Made by a program: the position numbers and the translations under genes | In this document: positions 19,612 through 27,309 of the stretch, piece after piece | Numbering within the stretch: the first letter of the stretch is position 1 | Layout of the letters: every line of letters begins with the position of its first letter | DNA from: Candidatus Rokuibacteriota bacterium | Lineage (GTDB): Bacteria; Methylomirabilota; Methylomirabilia; Rokubacteriales; CSP1-6 | Length of the DNA stretch: 39,854 bases | Assembly (NCBI GenBank): GCA_005887895.1 | Contig: VBPC01000175.1 | Coordinates: forward strand, 1-39,854 | Reading direction: 5' to 3' | The notes under the pieces: model-generated | Seen by the model: only the letters and a program-made list of their open reading frames with translations | Database searches by the model: none | What the model was told of the DNA's origin: nothing

Positions 19612-20609
19612 AGCTTGACGAGCTGGCCGGTGTGACGGAGCGACCACTGGGCCGCCTCCAGCACGCGCACGCTCTCCACGCCCTCGGCACCGCCGGTGAG
19701 CGGGCGCGCGCGCCGCCGCACGCAGTCGACGAAGTGAGCACAGACGCCGGCCAGCGCCTCCCGCCGATCCACCCGCGGCGCCCACATGTCGCCGATGCGG
19801 TAATCGCGCAGCAGGGCCGGACGGTCCTCGTCGAAGACCACGCCCCGGTCGTAGACCTTGATCTTCTCGTCGGGCTCGAGGTCGTCGTACAGGAGCATCT
19901 TGCGGTCGCCGACGATGATGGTCTGGCGCAGCTTCACCGGCGAGATCCAGCTCACGTTGACGTGGGCCTGGGCGTCGCCGTCGAGGCCCAGCGTGAGGTG
20001 CGCCACGCTCTCCACGCCTTCGCCGAGGTGACAGCCGCCGGTGGCCTGGACGCTGAGGAAGCGGCGACGGAGGAGGAACTGCAGCAGGGCCACGTCGTGG
20101 ATGGCCAGATCCCAGATCACGCTCACGTCGGTCTGGAACAGGCCGAGGTTGATCCGCAGGGAGTCGTAGTAGCGGATCTCGCCGAGCTCGCCGCGGTCGA
20201 TCAGCTCGGCGATCTTCCGCACCGCCCCGGCGTAGACGTAGGTGTGATCGACCATCAGCACGCGCGCCTCGCGCTGCGCGACCTCGACCAGCATCTCGGC
20301 CTCGGCGCCGGTGGCGGCGAGCGGTTTTTCGATCAGGACGTCCTTGCCGGCCTCGAGCGCGGCGAGGCCCAGCTCGTAGTGGGTGGCGACCGGCGTGGCC
20401 ACGACGACCGCCTGGATGTCGGGCCGCGCGATCAGCTCGACAGGGTCGTCGAAGAGGAAGGTACCCGGGTGACGGGCGCCGGCGGCCTCGCGGCGAGCAG
20501 AGCTCCGATCGGCGACGGCCGCCAGGGTCACGCCGCGGATCTCGCCGAGGTTGCGCGCGAGGTTGGGGCCCCAGTAGCCGAAGCCGATGAGACCGACCCT
20601 CAAGTCCAA
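19608..20609 (-). CDS. WbpB-like Gfo/Idh/MocA oxidoreductase
   Basis: NAD-dependent sugar dehydrogenase of 333 residues. The Rossmann start is VGLIGFGYWGPNLARNLGEI, with the EKPLA motif (Glu94-Lys95-Pro96) and the later WDLAIHDVALLQFLL histidine region usual for the family. With the acetyltransferase and aminotransferase coupled behind it, the best match is the 3-dehydrogenase of UDP-2-acetamido-2-deoxy-glucuronate (WbpB/WlbA). The start is taken as TTG at 20609; a second TTG at 20603 has better spacing from GGGG. A perfect TATAAT lies 9 bases before the first TTG. It heads the five-gene minus-strand sugar-nucleotide operon. The UDP-GlcNAc 6-dehydrogenase needed before it is not in the window. 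Confidence 0.87.
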   Translation of the reverse strand: MDLRVGLIGFGYWGPNLARNLGEIRGVTLAAVADRSSARREAAGARHPGTFLFDDPVELIARPDIQAVVVATPVATHYELGLAALEAGKDVLIEKPLAATGAEAEMLVEVAQREARVLMVDHTYVYAGAVRKIAELIDRGELGEIRYYDSLRINLGLFQTDVSVIWDLAIHDVALLQFLLRRRFLSVQATGGCHLGEGVESVAHLTLGLDGDAQAHVNVSWISPVKLRQTIIVGDRKMLLYDDLEPDEKIKVYDRGVVFDEDRPALLRDYRIGDMWAPRVDRREALAGVCAHFVDCVRRRARPLTGGAEGVESVRVLEAAQWSLRHTGQLVKL

Positions 20610-20618
20610 GACCCCGCC

Positions 20619-20624
20619 ATTATA
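20619..20624 (-). promoter_or_regulatory. Consensus -10 box (TATAAT) ahead of the WbpB-like gene
   Basis: A perfect TATAAT on the minus strand lies in the 37-base gap between rtcB and the WbpB-like gene, 9 bases before the TTG at 20609. A CTGACG/TGACGG sequence 19-20 bases upstream is a possible but over-spaced -35. A GGCTG...CAGCC hairpin with a GC-rich loop lies just upstream, without a T-run. The short distance implies a very short or absent leader. Confidence 0.5.
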
Positions 20625-20646
20625 GCGGCTGGGGCCCGGCCGACCG

Positions 20647-22047
20647 TCAGCCCTTGATGACCCCGATGGGCTTGAGACGGGCCACCCGGGTGGAGATGCC
20701 GAACCGGTGGACGACGTCCACGACCTCCCGCACGTCCTTGTAGGCCTCCGGCATCTCCTCGGCCAGCGCCTCCCGCCCGGTGGCCCGCGCGACCACCCCC
20801 TGTGCCGCCAGCTCCTGATCGATCCGACGGCCCCGGGCCACCTTCACGGCGGCGGTGCGGCTCATGCGCCGGCCGGCGCCGTGGCAGGTCGAGCCAAAGG
20901 TCTCGCGCATGGCCGTCTCGGTTCCGACCAGCAGGTAGGAGTACCGCCCCATGTCGCCCGGCACGATCACCGGCTGGCCGGGAAACGCGCGCGTGGCGCC
21001 CTTGCGATGGACGATCAGCCGGCGACGGCGGCCGTCGACCTCGTGCTCCTCCTCCTTGGCGATGTTGTGGGCAACGTCGTAGACCACGCTCATCGCGAGG
21101 TCGCGCGGCGGGCGGCCCAGCACGCGCTCGAAGACCTCGCGGGCGGCGTGGGCCAGCACCTGGCGATTGGCGAACGCGAAGTTCGCGGCCGCGCGCATGG
21201 CGCCGAGATACTCGGCCGCCTCCGGAGAGTCGACGGGCGCGCAGGCGAGCTGGCGATCGGGCACACGAATGTCGTAGCGCTTCAGGGCGGCGCCCGCCAC
21301 CTTCAGGTAGTCCGTGCAGACCTGGTGACCGAGGCCGCGCGAGCCGGTGTGGATCATCACCGTCAGCTGGCCCGGTCGGACGCCGAGCCGCGCCGCCACG
21401 GGGCCGTCGTAGATTTCCTCCACCGTCTGCAGCTCGAGGAAGTGGTTGCCGGAGCCGAGCGAGCCCAGCTGGCGCAGCCCCCGCTCGCGCGCGTGCGCCG
21501 ACACGGCGTCGGGATCGGCGCCGGCCAGGCGGCCACCGGACTCGATCGACTCCAGGTCGTCGCGCTCGCCGTGGCCGTGTGCCGCCGCCCAGGCGGCGCC
21601 GTCGGTCATCACGGCGGCCAGGTCGCGTGGCGTCAGCGCGACCGTGGCGCGAGCGCCGATGCCGGTCGGGATCGTGGCGTGCAGCGCGTCGACGAGCTCG
21701 CGCAGCCGTGGCGTGATCTCGCTCGCCTGCAGGCCGGTCCGCAGCAGTCGCACGCCGCAGTTGATGTCGAAGCCGATCGCGCCCGGGCTGACGACGCCGC
21801 GCTCGGCATCGGTCGCGACCACGCCGCCGACCGGCAGACCGTAGCCCTGATGGATGTCGGGCATCGCCAGCGACGCCCGCACGATGCCGGGCAGCGTGGC
21901 GCCGTTGGCGAGCTGCTCGAGCGAGGCGTCGCTGCGGATGGCCTCCATCAGCCTCTCGTCGGCCACGACGAGGCCGGGCACGCGCATGCCGAGTCGCTCG
22001 TCACGCGGGATGCGCCACAGATAGGGGCCGACGCGCTCCAGCTGCAT
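20647..22047 (-). CDS. rtcB: RNA-splicing ligase RtcB
   Basis: A 466-residue Mn2+/GTP-dependent RNA ligase that joins 3'-phosphate (or 2',3'-cyclic phosphate) and 5'-OH RNA ends, used in RNA repair. The metal-binding signature GFDINCGVR (Asp94, Cys97) is present, with further metal-ligand histidines at NHF (about 202), MIHTGSRGLGHQ (233) and DVAHNIA (about 327). The guanylated histidine is His389 in FGSTCHGAGR. The ATG at 22047 is preceded by TACAAT ending only 6 bases upstream. No archease or RtcA gene is adjacent; lgt lies 20 bases upstream on the same strand. Confidence 0.95.
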   Translation of the reverse strand: MQLERVGPYLWRIPRDERLGMRVPGLVVADERLMEAIRSDASLEQLANGATLPGIVRASLAMPDIHQGYGLPVGGVVATDAERGVVSPGAIGFDINCGVRLLRTGLQASEITPRLRELVDALHATIPTGIGARATVALTPRDLAAVMTDGAAWAAAHGHGERDDLESIESGGRLAGADPDAVSAHARERGLRQLGSLGSGNHFLELQTVEEIYDGPVAARLGVRPGQLTVMIHTGSRGLGHQVCTDYLKVAGAALKRYDIRVPDRQLACAPVDSPEAAEYLGAMRAAANFAFANRQVLAHAAREVFERVLGRPPRDLAMSVVYDVAHNIAKEEEHEVDGRRRRLIVHRKGATRAFPGQPVIVPGDMGRYSYLLVGTETAMRETFGSTCHGAGRRMSRTAAVKVARGRRIDQELAAQGVVARATGREALAEEMPEAYKDVREVVDVVHRFGISTRVARLKPIGVIKG

Positions 22048-22053
22048 GAGGGG

Positions 22054-22059
22054 ATTGTA
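22054..22059 (-). promoter_or_regulatory. Candidate -10 box (TACAAT) for rtcB
   Basis: TACAAT on the minus strand lies between the lgt stop and rtcB, 6 bases before the rtcB ATG. Transcription would start at or next to the ATG. No clear -35 was found; the upstream bases are the lgt coding end. Confidence 0.4.
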
Positions 22060-22067
22060 GCGAGGCT

Positions 22068-22853
22068 CTACGACGCGGCGAGCGCGGCGCGCCGGCGCGT
22101 CCACGCCAGGCCGCCGATGGCGACCACCACGAACGCGAGGCTGGCCAGCTGCGCCACCCGGAACGGTCCCAGCCAGAAGCTGTCCAGCCGGATCGATTCG
22201 ATGAAGAAACGCCCGATGGAGTACAGGCCGAGGAACGCGAAGAACAGCGCCCCCGGCTTGTCCTGCAGGCGTCGCTTCAGGACGAAGAACAGCAGCAGAA
22301 AGACGCCGAGATCCCACAGCGACTCGTAGAGGAACGTCGGGTGGAAGTACTCGAACTGCGTGAACCCCGGCGGCCGATGGGGCGGCGAGATGTAGAGCTT
22401 CCAGGGCAGGTCGGTGGGCAGCCCGAACGCTTCCTCGTTGAAGAAGTTCCCCCACCGCCCGATCGCCTGCCCGATGGCGAAGCACGGCGCGGTGACGTCG
22501 AGGCCGCGGAGGATCGGCACGTTCCAGCGCCGGGCCAGCCAGATGCCGACGAGCGGTCCCACGATGAGCCCGCCGTGGATCGCCAGACCGCCCTCCCACA
22601 CGGCGAAGATCTTCTTCGGAAACTGGCCGTAGTAATCCCAGTTGAAGACGACCTCGTACAGGCGCGCGCCCGCGAGGCCGGCCAGGACCGACCACTGTCC
22701 GATGGAAATGAAGTCGTCGGCCGGCAGGCCCTGGCGCCGCGCCTCGCGATGGCCGAGCCAGAGGCCGACGACGATCGAGGTCGCCATCAGGATCCCGTAC
22801 CAGCGAATGACGAGCGGGCCGAACTGGAAGGCGACGGCGCCCGGCGAGTGCAT
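22068..22853 (-). CDS. lgt: Prolipoprotein diacylglyceryl transferase
   Basis: Inner-membrane enzyme that transfers diacylglycerol from phosphatidylglycerol to the lipobox cysteine, the first step of lipoprotein maturation. At 261 residues it has about seven membrane segments, WEGGLAIHGG (His93) and the Lgt signature IGRWGNFFNEEAFG (Arg133), followed by FHPTFLYESLWDLG. Its substrate phosphatidylglycerol depends on pgsA, also in this window, and the YbgF/CpoB-like protein at 38178-38984 is a likely client because it has a lipobox. It is divergent from the MBL-fold gene and shares its promoter region. Confidence 0.96.
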   Translation of the reverse strand: MHSPGAVAFQFGPLVIRWYGILMATSIVVGLWLGHREARRQGLPADDFISIGQWSVLAGLAGARLYEVVFNWDYYGQFPKKIFAVWEGGLAIHGGLIVGPLVGIWLARRWNVPILRGLDVTAPCFAIGQAIGRWGNFFNEEAFGLPTDLPWKLYISPPHRPPGFTQFEYFHPTFLYESLWDLGVFLLLFFVLKRRLQDKPGALFFAFLGLYSIGRFFIESIRLDSFWLGPFRVAQLASLAFVVVAIGGLAWTRRRAALAAS

Positions 22854-22862
22854 GTCGGCGTG

Positions 22863-22897
22863 AGGATATCACGCGCCCCCGACCCGGGTGCTATCCT
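22863..22897. promoter_or_regulatory. Divergent promoter pair with inverted TATCCT boxes
   Basis: TATCCT occurs on the minus strand at 22868-22863, 9 bases before the lgt ATG, and on the plus strand at 22892-22897, 8 bases before the MBL-fold ATG. They form an inverted repeat around a 23-base centre, so the two -35 regions would overlap inside it. No good TTGACA-like sequence is present there. Confidence 0.4.
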
Positions 22898-22905
22898 CGG
22901 TTGCC

Positions 22906-23715
22906 ATGCCGCGCCCCCGCGTCGTCTTCCTGGGCACCGGCGGCGCGCTCAATCCGGAGCGCTACCAGGCCTCCATCCTCGTGCAGGCCGCCGGCACCAC
23001 GTTCCTGCTCGACGTCGGCGGCGGGCTCGGCGTCGTGCGACGCCTGCTCGCCTGCGAGGTCGATCCGCTCGGCGTCCGCCACGTCGTCCTCAGCCATCGC
23101 CATCTCGACCACGTCGGCGGACTGGAGCCCTTGCTGATGTACATGTTCTACGCCGCCTATCGCACCGAGGCGCCGCCGCCGCCCGTGAGCGTCCACGCGC
23201 TGCCGGGCAGCGCCGCCGCCATTCGCGCCGCCCTGGCCGCCGCCGATTCGTCGGCGGATCGCGTCTTCGGCGAGCGGCTGGCGTGGCGGACGCCGGCGCC
23301 CGGCGCCGTCACCGCGGTCGACGGCGGCGCGACGCTGACGCTGGTGCCCGTCGATCACCTGCCGCCCGGCGGCGAGGCGGGCGCCGGCGTGATCAGCGCC
23401 GACGGCGTGCGCATCGTCTACAGCGGCGACACGCGGCCGTGCGATGCGCTGATCGACGCCGCCCGCGGAGCCGATCTGCTGATCCACGAGGTCGGCGGGA
23501 CGGACGCGCGCGCCGAGCTGCTGCATCGCGTCGGTCACTCGACGGCGGCCGACGCCGGCCGCGCCGCCGCGCGCGCGGGCGTCCGCGCGCTCGCGATGTT
23601 CCACACGCCGGCGCCGGTGTGGGTCGCGCCCGGCGATCTGCTCGCCGAGGCGCGCCGTCACGCGCCGGGCGTCGAGGTATTTCTCAGCGAGGACGGGATG
23701 GTGTGGCCCGTGTGA
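22906..23715 (+). CDS. MBL-fold metallo-hydrolase (RNase Z / PqqB-like)
   Basis: A 269-residue metallo-beta-lactamase-fold hydrolase. It starts with the RNase Z-like strand VVFLGTGGALNPERYQASIL, has the dinuclear metal motif SHRHLDHVGG (His64, His66, Asp68, His69) and a later YSGDTRP aspartate, then HEVGG, HRVGHSTAADAG and AMFHTP, the order seen in tRNase Z and arylsulfatase/phosphodiesterase-like members. ATG at 22906 is chosen because the protein then begins at the first beta-strand and a -10 box ends 8 bases upstream; a GTG at 22888 is in frame but lies before that box. Its end is 9 bases from the convergent tRNA-Leu. The tRNA 3'-processing idea is attractive by position, but the gene has no exosite arm, so the substrate is open. 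Confidence 0.85.
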   Translation: MPRPRVVFLGTGGALNPERYQASILVQAAGTTFLLDVGGGLGVVRRLLACEVDPLGVRHVVLSHRHLDHVGGLEPLLMYMFYAAYRTEAPPPPVSVHALPGSAAAIRAALAAADSSADRVFGERLAWRTPAPGAVTAVDGGATLTLVPVDHLPPGGEAGAGVISADGVRIVYSGDTRPCDALIDAARGADLLIHEVGGTDARAELLHRVGHSTAADAGRAAARAGVRALAMFHTPAPVWVAPGDLLAEARRHAPGVEVFLSEDGMVWPV

Positions 23716-23723
23716 AGCGCGGC

Positions 23724-23810
23724 TGGTGCGGGCGGCAGGATTTGAACCTGCAAGTCCTTGCGGACAATGCCTTTTAAGGGCATCGCGTTTTCGAGTTTCG
23801 CCACGCCCGC
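23724..23810 (-). tRNA. tRNA-Leu (anticodon UAA)
   Basis: An 87-base gene on the minus strand with encoded CCA. The acceptor stem GCGGGCG pairs with CGCCCGC, and discriminator A is followed by CCA at 23726-23724. The anticodon arm is ATGCC-CTTAAAA-GGCAT, giving UAA. A long variable arm (class II) and a T-arm GCAGG-TTCAAAT-CCTGC are present. It reads UUA, a codon that is rare in this GC-rich window. It is the last of three tRNA genes. Confidence 0.96.
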
Positions 23811-23832
23811 GATCCCCATCGAACTGGTCGAC

Positions 23833-23907
23833 TGGAGGCGCCGGGCGGATTCGAACCGCCGAATAACGGATTTGCAGTCCGCTGCCTTACCACTTGGCTA
23901 CGGCGCC
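23833..23907 (-). tRNA. tRNA-Cys (anticodon GCA)
   Basis: A 75-base gene on the minus strand, with encoded CCA. The acceptor stem GGCGCCG pairs with CGGCGCC, the discriminator is U (normal for Cys), and the anticodon arm is CGGA-CTGCAAA-TCCG. The T-loop is GGCGG-TTCGAAT-CCGCC. It is the middle gene of the cluster. Confidence 0.97.
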
Positions 23908-23931
23908 GCGAGCCGGGGCAAAAAAATTTGC

Positions 23932-24006
<75 letters not shown>

Positions 24007-24019
24007 AAACCAGCGCCAG

Positions 24020-24025
24020 ATTGTA
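24020..24025 (-). promoter_or_regulatory. Candidate -10 box (TACAAT) for the tRNA cluster
   Basis: TACAAT on the minus strand ends 13 bases before the tRNA-Gly 5' end, so transcription would start about 6 bases before the mature tRNA. A CCCC-TCGC-GGGG hairpin lies just upstream at 24031-24042, after the galT stop, without a T-run. Confidence 0.4.
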
Positions 24026-24053
24026 CCACGCCCCTCGCGGGGGTCGAGACCGG

Positions 24054-25052
24054 TCACTCCCCTCCGGCCCGCAGCGCCGCCGTCGCGTCCTCGGGCGGCA
24101 CCGGGTTGATGAAGAACCCGCTGCCCCACTCGTAGCCGGCCACGTTGGTGAGCTTGGGGATGATCTCCAGATGCCAGTGGAAATGCTCGAGCGGTCCGTC
24201 GCGCAGGGGCGCCGTGTGCAGCATGAAGTTGAACGGGGGGCTGTTGAGCACGCGGTCCATGCGGCGCAGGAAATCGCCGAGCAGTTCGGCCAGCCCGCGC
24301 AGCTCGTCGATGCCGGTCTCCTCGAAGGCCGAGCGATGCCGCGTCGGCAGGATCCACGTCTCGAACGGAAAGCGTGGCGCGAACGGCGACAGCGCCACGA
24401 AGCCGTTGGCCTCGGCGATGATCCGCCGGCGGCTGCGGCGCTCCTGCCGCAGGATGTCGCACCACACGCAGCGCTCCTTCATCTCGTAGTACTGGGCGGA
24501 GCCGGTGAGCTCCTCGGTGACCATGATCGGGATGATCGGCGTCGCGATGAGCTGCGAGTGCGGATGCTCGAGCGAGGCGCCGGCGGGACCGCCGTGGTTC
24601 TTGAACACCAGGATGTACTCGAAGCGCGGGTCCTTCTTGAGGTCCACCATCCGCTCGCGATAGGCCAGCAGCACCTCGGCGACGGTGTCGGCCGACAGCG
24701 AGGCCAGCGAGGCGCTGTGGTGGGGCGTCTCGATGACGACCTCGTGGGCGCCGACGCCGTTCATGCGGTCGTAGAGGCCCTCGCCGCTCGGCTCCAGCTC
24801 GCCCTCGATGCGCAGCGCGGGGAACTTGTTCGGCACCACGCGCAGCGACCAGCCGGGCGCGTTGGGCGCGGAGTCCGGCGGCCGGTTGGCGAGGATCTCC
24901 GGCGGCGTCTTGGCCTCGTTGCCCGGGCAGAAGACGCAGTTGCCGCCGCGCGGACGGACGGGCTCGACGGGGAAGTCGGACGGCCGCCGGCCCCGCTCGG
25001 TCGAGATGATGACCCAGCGCCCGACCACCGGGTCCTTGCGCAGCTCAGGCAT
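24054..25052 (-). CDS. galT: Galactose-1-phosphate uridylyltransferase
   Basis: A 332-residue Leloir-pathway enzyme swapping UMP between UDP-glucose and galactose-1-phosphate. Zinc ligands Cys39 and Cys42 (NCVFC) and the HPHSQ motif with nucleophile His165 are present, with a second histidine cluster (HFHWHLEIIP) near the C-terminus. No other Leloir gene (galK, galM) is adjacent, although a GalE-like epimerase lies at 17043-18038. The ATG overlaps the gpsA stop by 8 bases, so it is the last gene of the long minus-strand housekeeping run. Family relatives with ADP-glucose or phosphorylase activity cannot be excluded. Confidence 0.93.
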   Translation of the reverse strand: MPELRKDPVVGRWVIISTERGRRPSDFPVEPVRPRGGNCVFCPGNEAKTPPEILANRPPDSAPNAPGWSLRVVPNKFPALRIEGELEPSGEGLYDRMNGVGAHEVVIETPHHSASLASLSADTVAEVLLAYRERMVDLKKDPRFEYILVFKNHGGPAGASLEHPHSQLIATPIIPIMVTEELTGSAQYYEMKERCVWCDILRQERRSRRRIIAEANGFVALSPFAPRFPFETWILPTRHRSAFEETGIDELRGLAELLGDFLRRMDRVLNSPPFNFMLHTAPLRDGPLEHFHWHLEIIPKLTNVAGYEWGSGFFINPVPPEDATAALRAGGE

Positions 25053-26046
25053 CGCGCTCTCCCACCCGCACGTCCTCCCGCGTCGCCGCCCGGCCCAGCA
25101 GCGATCTCAGGCCTTCGGCCGGCGACTTGCCCTCGAACAGCACCGCGGCGATCTCCGTCGCGATCGGCAGCGTCACGCCGTGGCGCGCCGCCAGCGCCAG
25201 CGCCGAGCGCACGGTCGGCACGCCCTCGGCGACCATCCGGGTGGCCTGCTGGGCCGCCTCGCGCGACTCGCCGCGCGCCAGCGCCATGCCGAGCGCGCGA
25301 TTGCGCGAAAGCGTGCCGGTCGACGTGAGCACGAGATCGCCGAGACCGGCCAGGCCGGCCAGGGTCGCCGGCTCGCCGCCCAGCGCGACCGCGAGCCGGG
25401 TGATCTCGGCCAGCCCCCGCGTCACCAGCGCGGCCCGCGCGTTCTCGCCGAGGCCGAGACCGTCGGCCATGCCGGTCGCCAGCGCGATCACGTTCTTCAG
25501 CGCCCCACCGACTTCGACGCCGATCACGTCGCGGTTCGTGTAGAGGCGGAACTCGCGCGAGCCGAGGCGCCGCTGCAGCTCGGCGGCCAGCCCATCGTCG
25601 CGCGAGGCGACGACCGCGGCCGTCGGCTGCCCGCGCGCGACCTCGCGCGCGAACGTGGGGCCCGACAGCACGGCGACCGGCACGCCCGGCCAGCGCTCGG
25701 CCGCGACCTCGCTCATCCGCCGATGGCGCGCCGGCTCGAACCCCTTCGTCGCCGACAGCACCGGCGCCGTCAGCGCCCCCAGGCGCCCGACGGCGCCGGC
25801 GAAGAACTCCGACGGCACCGCGACGATCACCAGCGTCGCGGCGGCGGCGGCGGCCGCGGCGTCGCCAGTCACCTCGACGGCGGACGGCAGCTCAACGTCA
25901 GGCAGGTACCAGGGGTTCCGCCGACGGGCCCGGATCGCCTCGACCACCTCGGCGCTGCGCGCGCAGAGCCGGACCCCGGCTCCGGCGCGGGCCAGGTGGA
26001 CGGCCAGGGCCGTCCCCCAGCTGCCGGCGCCGACTATGGTGATTAT
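25045..26046 (-). CDS. gpsA: NAD(P)H-dependent glycerol-3-phosphate dehydrogenase (start uncertain)
   Basis: Makes sn-glycerol-3-phosphate from dihydroxyacetone phosphate, the backbone for phospholipids. The dinucleotide loop VGAGSWGTALA, SATKGFEP, SGPTFAREVARG, the catalytic lysine region (GGALKNVIALATGM) and GLAGLGDLVLTSTG are all intact, and the length from the chosen point (~333 residues) is normal. There is no ATG, GTG or TTG in frame close to the N-terminus: the family-like start falls on ATA at 26046 (then ATC). An ATG at 26090, overlapping the plsY stop as ATGA, would start MSGRVTRPATAGTL, but in the other frame, 1 base off. Either an unusual start or a lost base is likely. A TACAAT at 26045-26050 complicates the region. 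Confidence 0.9.
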   Translation of the reverse strand: MITIVGAGSWGTALAVHLARAGAGVRLCARSAEVVEAIRARRRNPWYLPDVELPSAVEVTGDAAAAAAAATLVIVAVPSEFFAGAVGRLGALTAPVLSATKGFEPARHRRMSEVAAERWPGVPVAVLSGPTFAREVARGQPTAAVVASRDDGLAAELQRRLGSREFRLYTNRDVIGVEVGGALKNVIALATGMADGLGLGENARAALVTRGLAEITRLAVALGGEPATLAGLAGLGDLVLTSTGTLSRNRALGMALARGESREAAQQATRMVAEGVPTVRSALALAARHGVTLPIATEIAAVLFEGKSPAEGLRSLLGRAATREDVRVGERDA

Positions 26047-26086
26047 TGTAGCGTCCCTGCCGTCGCGGGTCGCGTCACGCGGCCGC

Positions 26087-26680
26087 TCATGCCGGACTCT
26101 TCTGGCCGAGCCGGGGTTCGCTGCCGGCGCGGAGGCGCGCGATGTTGGCGTGGTGGCGACCCACCACGAGGGCGGCCACGGTGAGGGCGGCCAGGGTGCT
26201 GACGCCGGGGTACCCGAGCACGAGCGCCCCGAGCGGAACGCACAGCGCGGCCAGCAGCGAGGCCAGCGAGACGTAGCGGAAGCTGGCGAGGACGACCACG
26301 AACACCGGCAGCGCGGCCAGGGTCGCCCACGGCACCAGGCGCAGCAGTGCGCCGAGCCCGGTCGCCACCCCCTTGCCGCCGCGGAAGCCGAGAAACACCG
26401 ACCAGCAGTTGCCGACCACGGCCGCCCCGGCGGCCGCCGCCATGGCCGCCGGGGCGCCACCCGCGAGCGCCCCCGCCACGACGACCGCGGCATAGCCCTT
26501 GAGCACGTCGCCCAGCAGCGTGACGATCGCCGGCAGCCGCCCCAGCGTGCGGAGCACGTTGGTGGCGCCGATGGTGCCACTGCCGTGGCGGCGGATGTCG
26601 GTCACGCCGAAGGCCCGGGCGACCAGCCACCCGATCGGCACGGCGCCGATCAGGTAGGCGACGACGATGCCGGCGATCAC
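26087..26680 (-). CDS. plsY: Acyl-phosphate:glycerol-3-phosphate acyltransferase PlsY
   Basis: Inner-membrane acyltransferase that makes lysophosphatidic acid from acyl-phosphate and glycerol-3-phosphate. At 197 residues it has the family's several membrane helices and three signature loops: GSGTIGATNVLRTLG, the glycine-rich FLGFRGGKGVATGLGALL and GRHHANIARL. The start is GTG at 26680, overlapping the pgsA stop (GTGA). It sits directly before gpsA, which makes its substrate, and behind pgsA, giving a phospholipid-synthesis block. Confidence 0.95.
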   Translation of the reverse strand: MIAGIVVAYLIGAVPIGWLVARAFGVTDIRRHGSGTIGATNVLRTLGRLPAIVTLLGDVLKGYAAVVVAGALAGGAPAAMAAAAGAAVVGNCWSVFLGFRGGKGVATGLGALLRLVPWATLAALPVFVVVLASFRYVSLASLLAALCVPLGALVLGYPGVSTLAALTVAALVVGRHHANIARLRAGSEPRLGQKSPA

Positions 26681-27246
26681 GACCAGCGGTCTTCTTCGGG
26701 AACGATGGCGCGGTAGTCCGCCTTGCGGAAGAAGCGATAGAAGTAGTCGACCGCGGAGACGATCGTCAGCGCCAGCGCGACCCACAGCACGCCGGTGGCG
26801 CCGACGTGGAAGGTCGGCGAGACGAGGCCTTTCTCGAGAATCAGCATCGTCACTGCGACGAACTGGCTCACCGTCTTCCACTTGGCCAGTCGCGAGGCCG
26901 GGACGATCACGCCGACGCCGGCCGCCACCGCCCGCAGCCCGGTCACCGCCAGCTCGCGGCCGATGATGACGACCACGATCCAGGCCGCGACCTTGTCGAT
27001 CGTCAGCAGCGAGACGAGCGCGGCGGCCACCAGGAGCTTGTCGGCGATCGGGTCGAGGAGCGTACCGAGCGTGGTGACCTGGTTGCGGCGGCGGGCGACC
27101 ACGCCGTCGAGCCAGTCCGTGATGGACGCCGCCACGAAGATGGCGGCGGCGATCAGGGCGTGGACGCGGGACGAGGAGATCAGGAAGACGATCAGCAAGG
27201 GCGCCGCGATGATGCGGGTCAGGGTCAGCCCGATCGGCAGGTTCAC
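26677..27246 (-). CDS. pgsA: CDP-diacylglycerol-glycerol-3-phosphate 3-phosphatidyltransferase
   Basis: Integral membrane enzyme making phosphatidylglycerol-phosphate. The CDP-alcohol phosphatidyltransferase motif is complete, with Asp47-Gly48, Ala51-Arg52, Gly61, Asp65 and Asp69 (DGVVARRR, then GTLLDPIAD). GTG at 27246 is chosen because GGGAG lies 7 bases upstream and the protein then starts NLPIGLTLTRIIAAP, as in relatives; an ATG at 27309 would sit in the comB end. A TTGACA-type promoter lies at 27280-27309. The gene is followed by plsY and gpsA. Confidence 0.94.
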   Translation of the reverse strand: MNLPIGLTLTRIIAAPLLIVFLISSSRVHALIAAAIFVAASITDWLDGVVARRRNQVTTLGTLLDPIADKLLVAAALVSLLTIDKVAAWIVVVIIGRELAVTGLRAVAAGVGVIVPASRLAKWKTVSQFVAVTMLILEKGLVSPTFHVGATGVLWVALALTIVSAVDYFYRFFRKADYRAIVPEEDRWS

Positions 27247-27279
27247 GTTCGTACTCCCACGACGTCGAGCATAGGTCGG

Positions 27280-27309
27280 ATTATCCGTAGGGCGAAACGA
27301 TCTTGTCAA
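27280..27309 (-). promoter_or_regulatory. Sigma-70-type promoter for pgsA inside the comB end
   Basis: On the minus strand a perfect TTGACA (27309-27304) is followed by 18 bases and GATAAT (27285-27280). The -35 lies in the comB coding end and the -10 overlaps its TAA stop. Transcription would start near 27273 and give a leader of about 27 bases containing GGGAG ahead of the pgsA GTG. Confidence 0.5.

Noticed and set aside
20707..22329. Plus-strand frame of 540 codons over rtcB and the lgt end
   Set aside because: Low-complexity, Arg/His/Gly/Ala-rich shadow; rtcB and lgt on the minus strand are certain.
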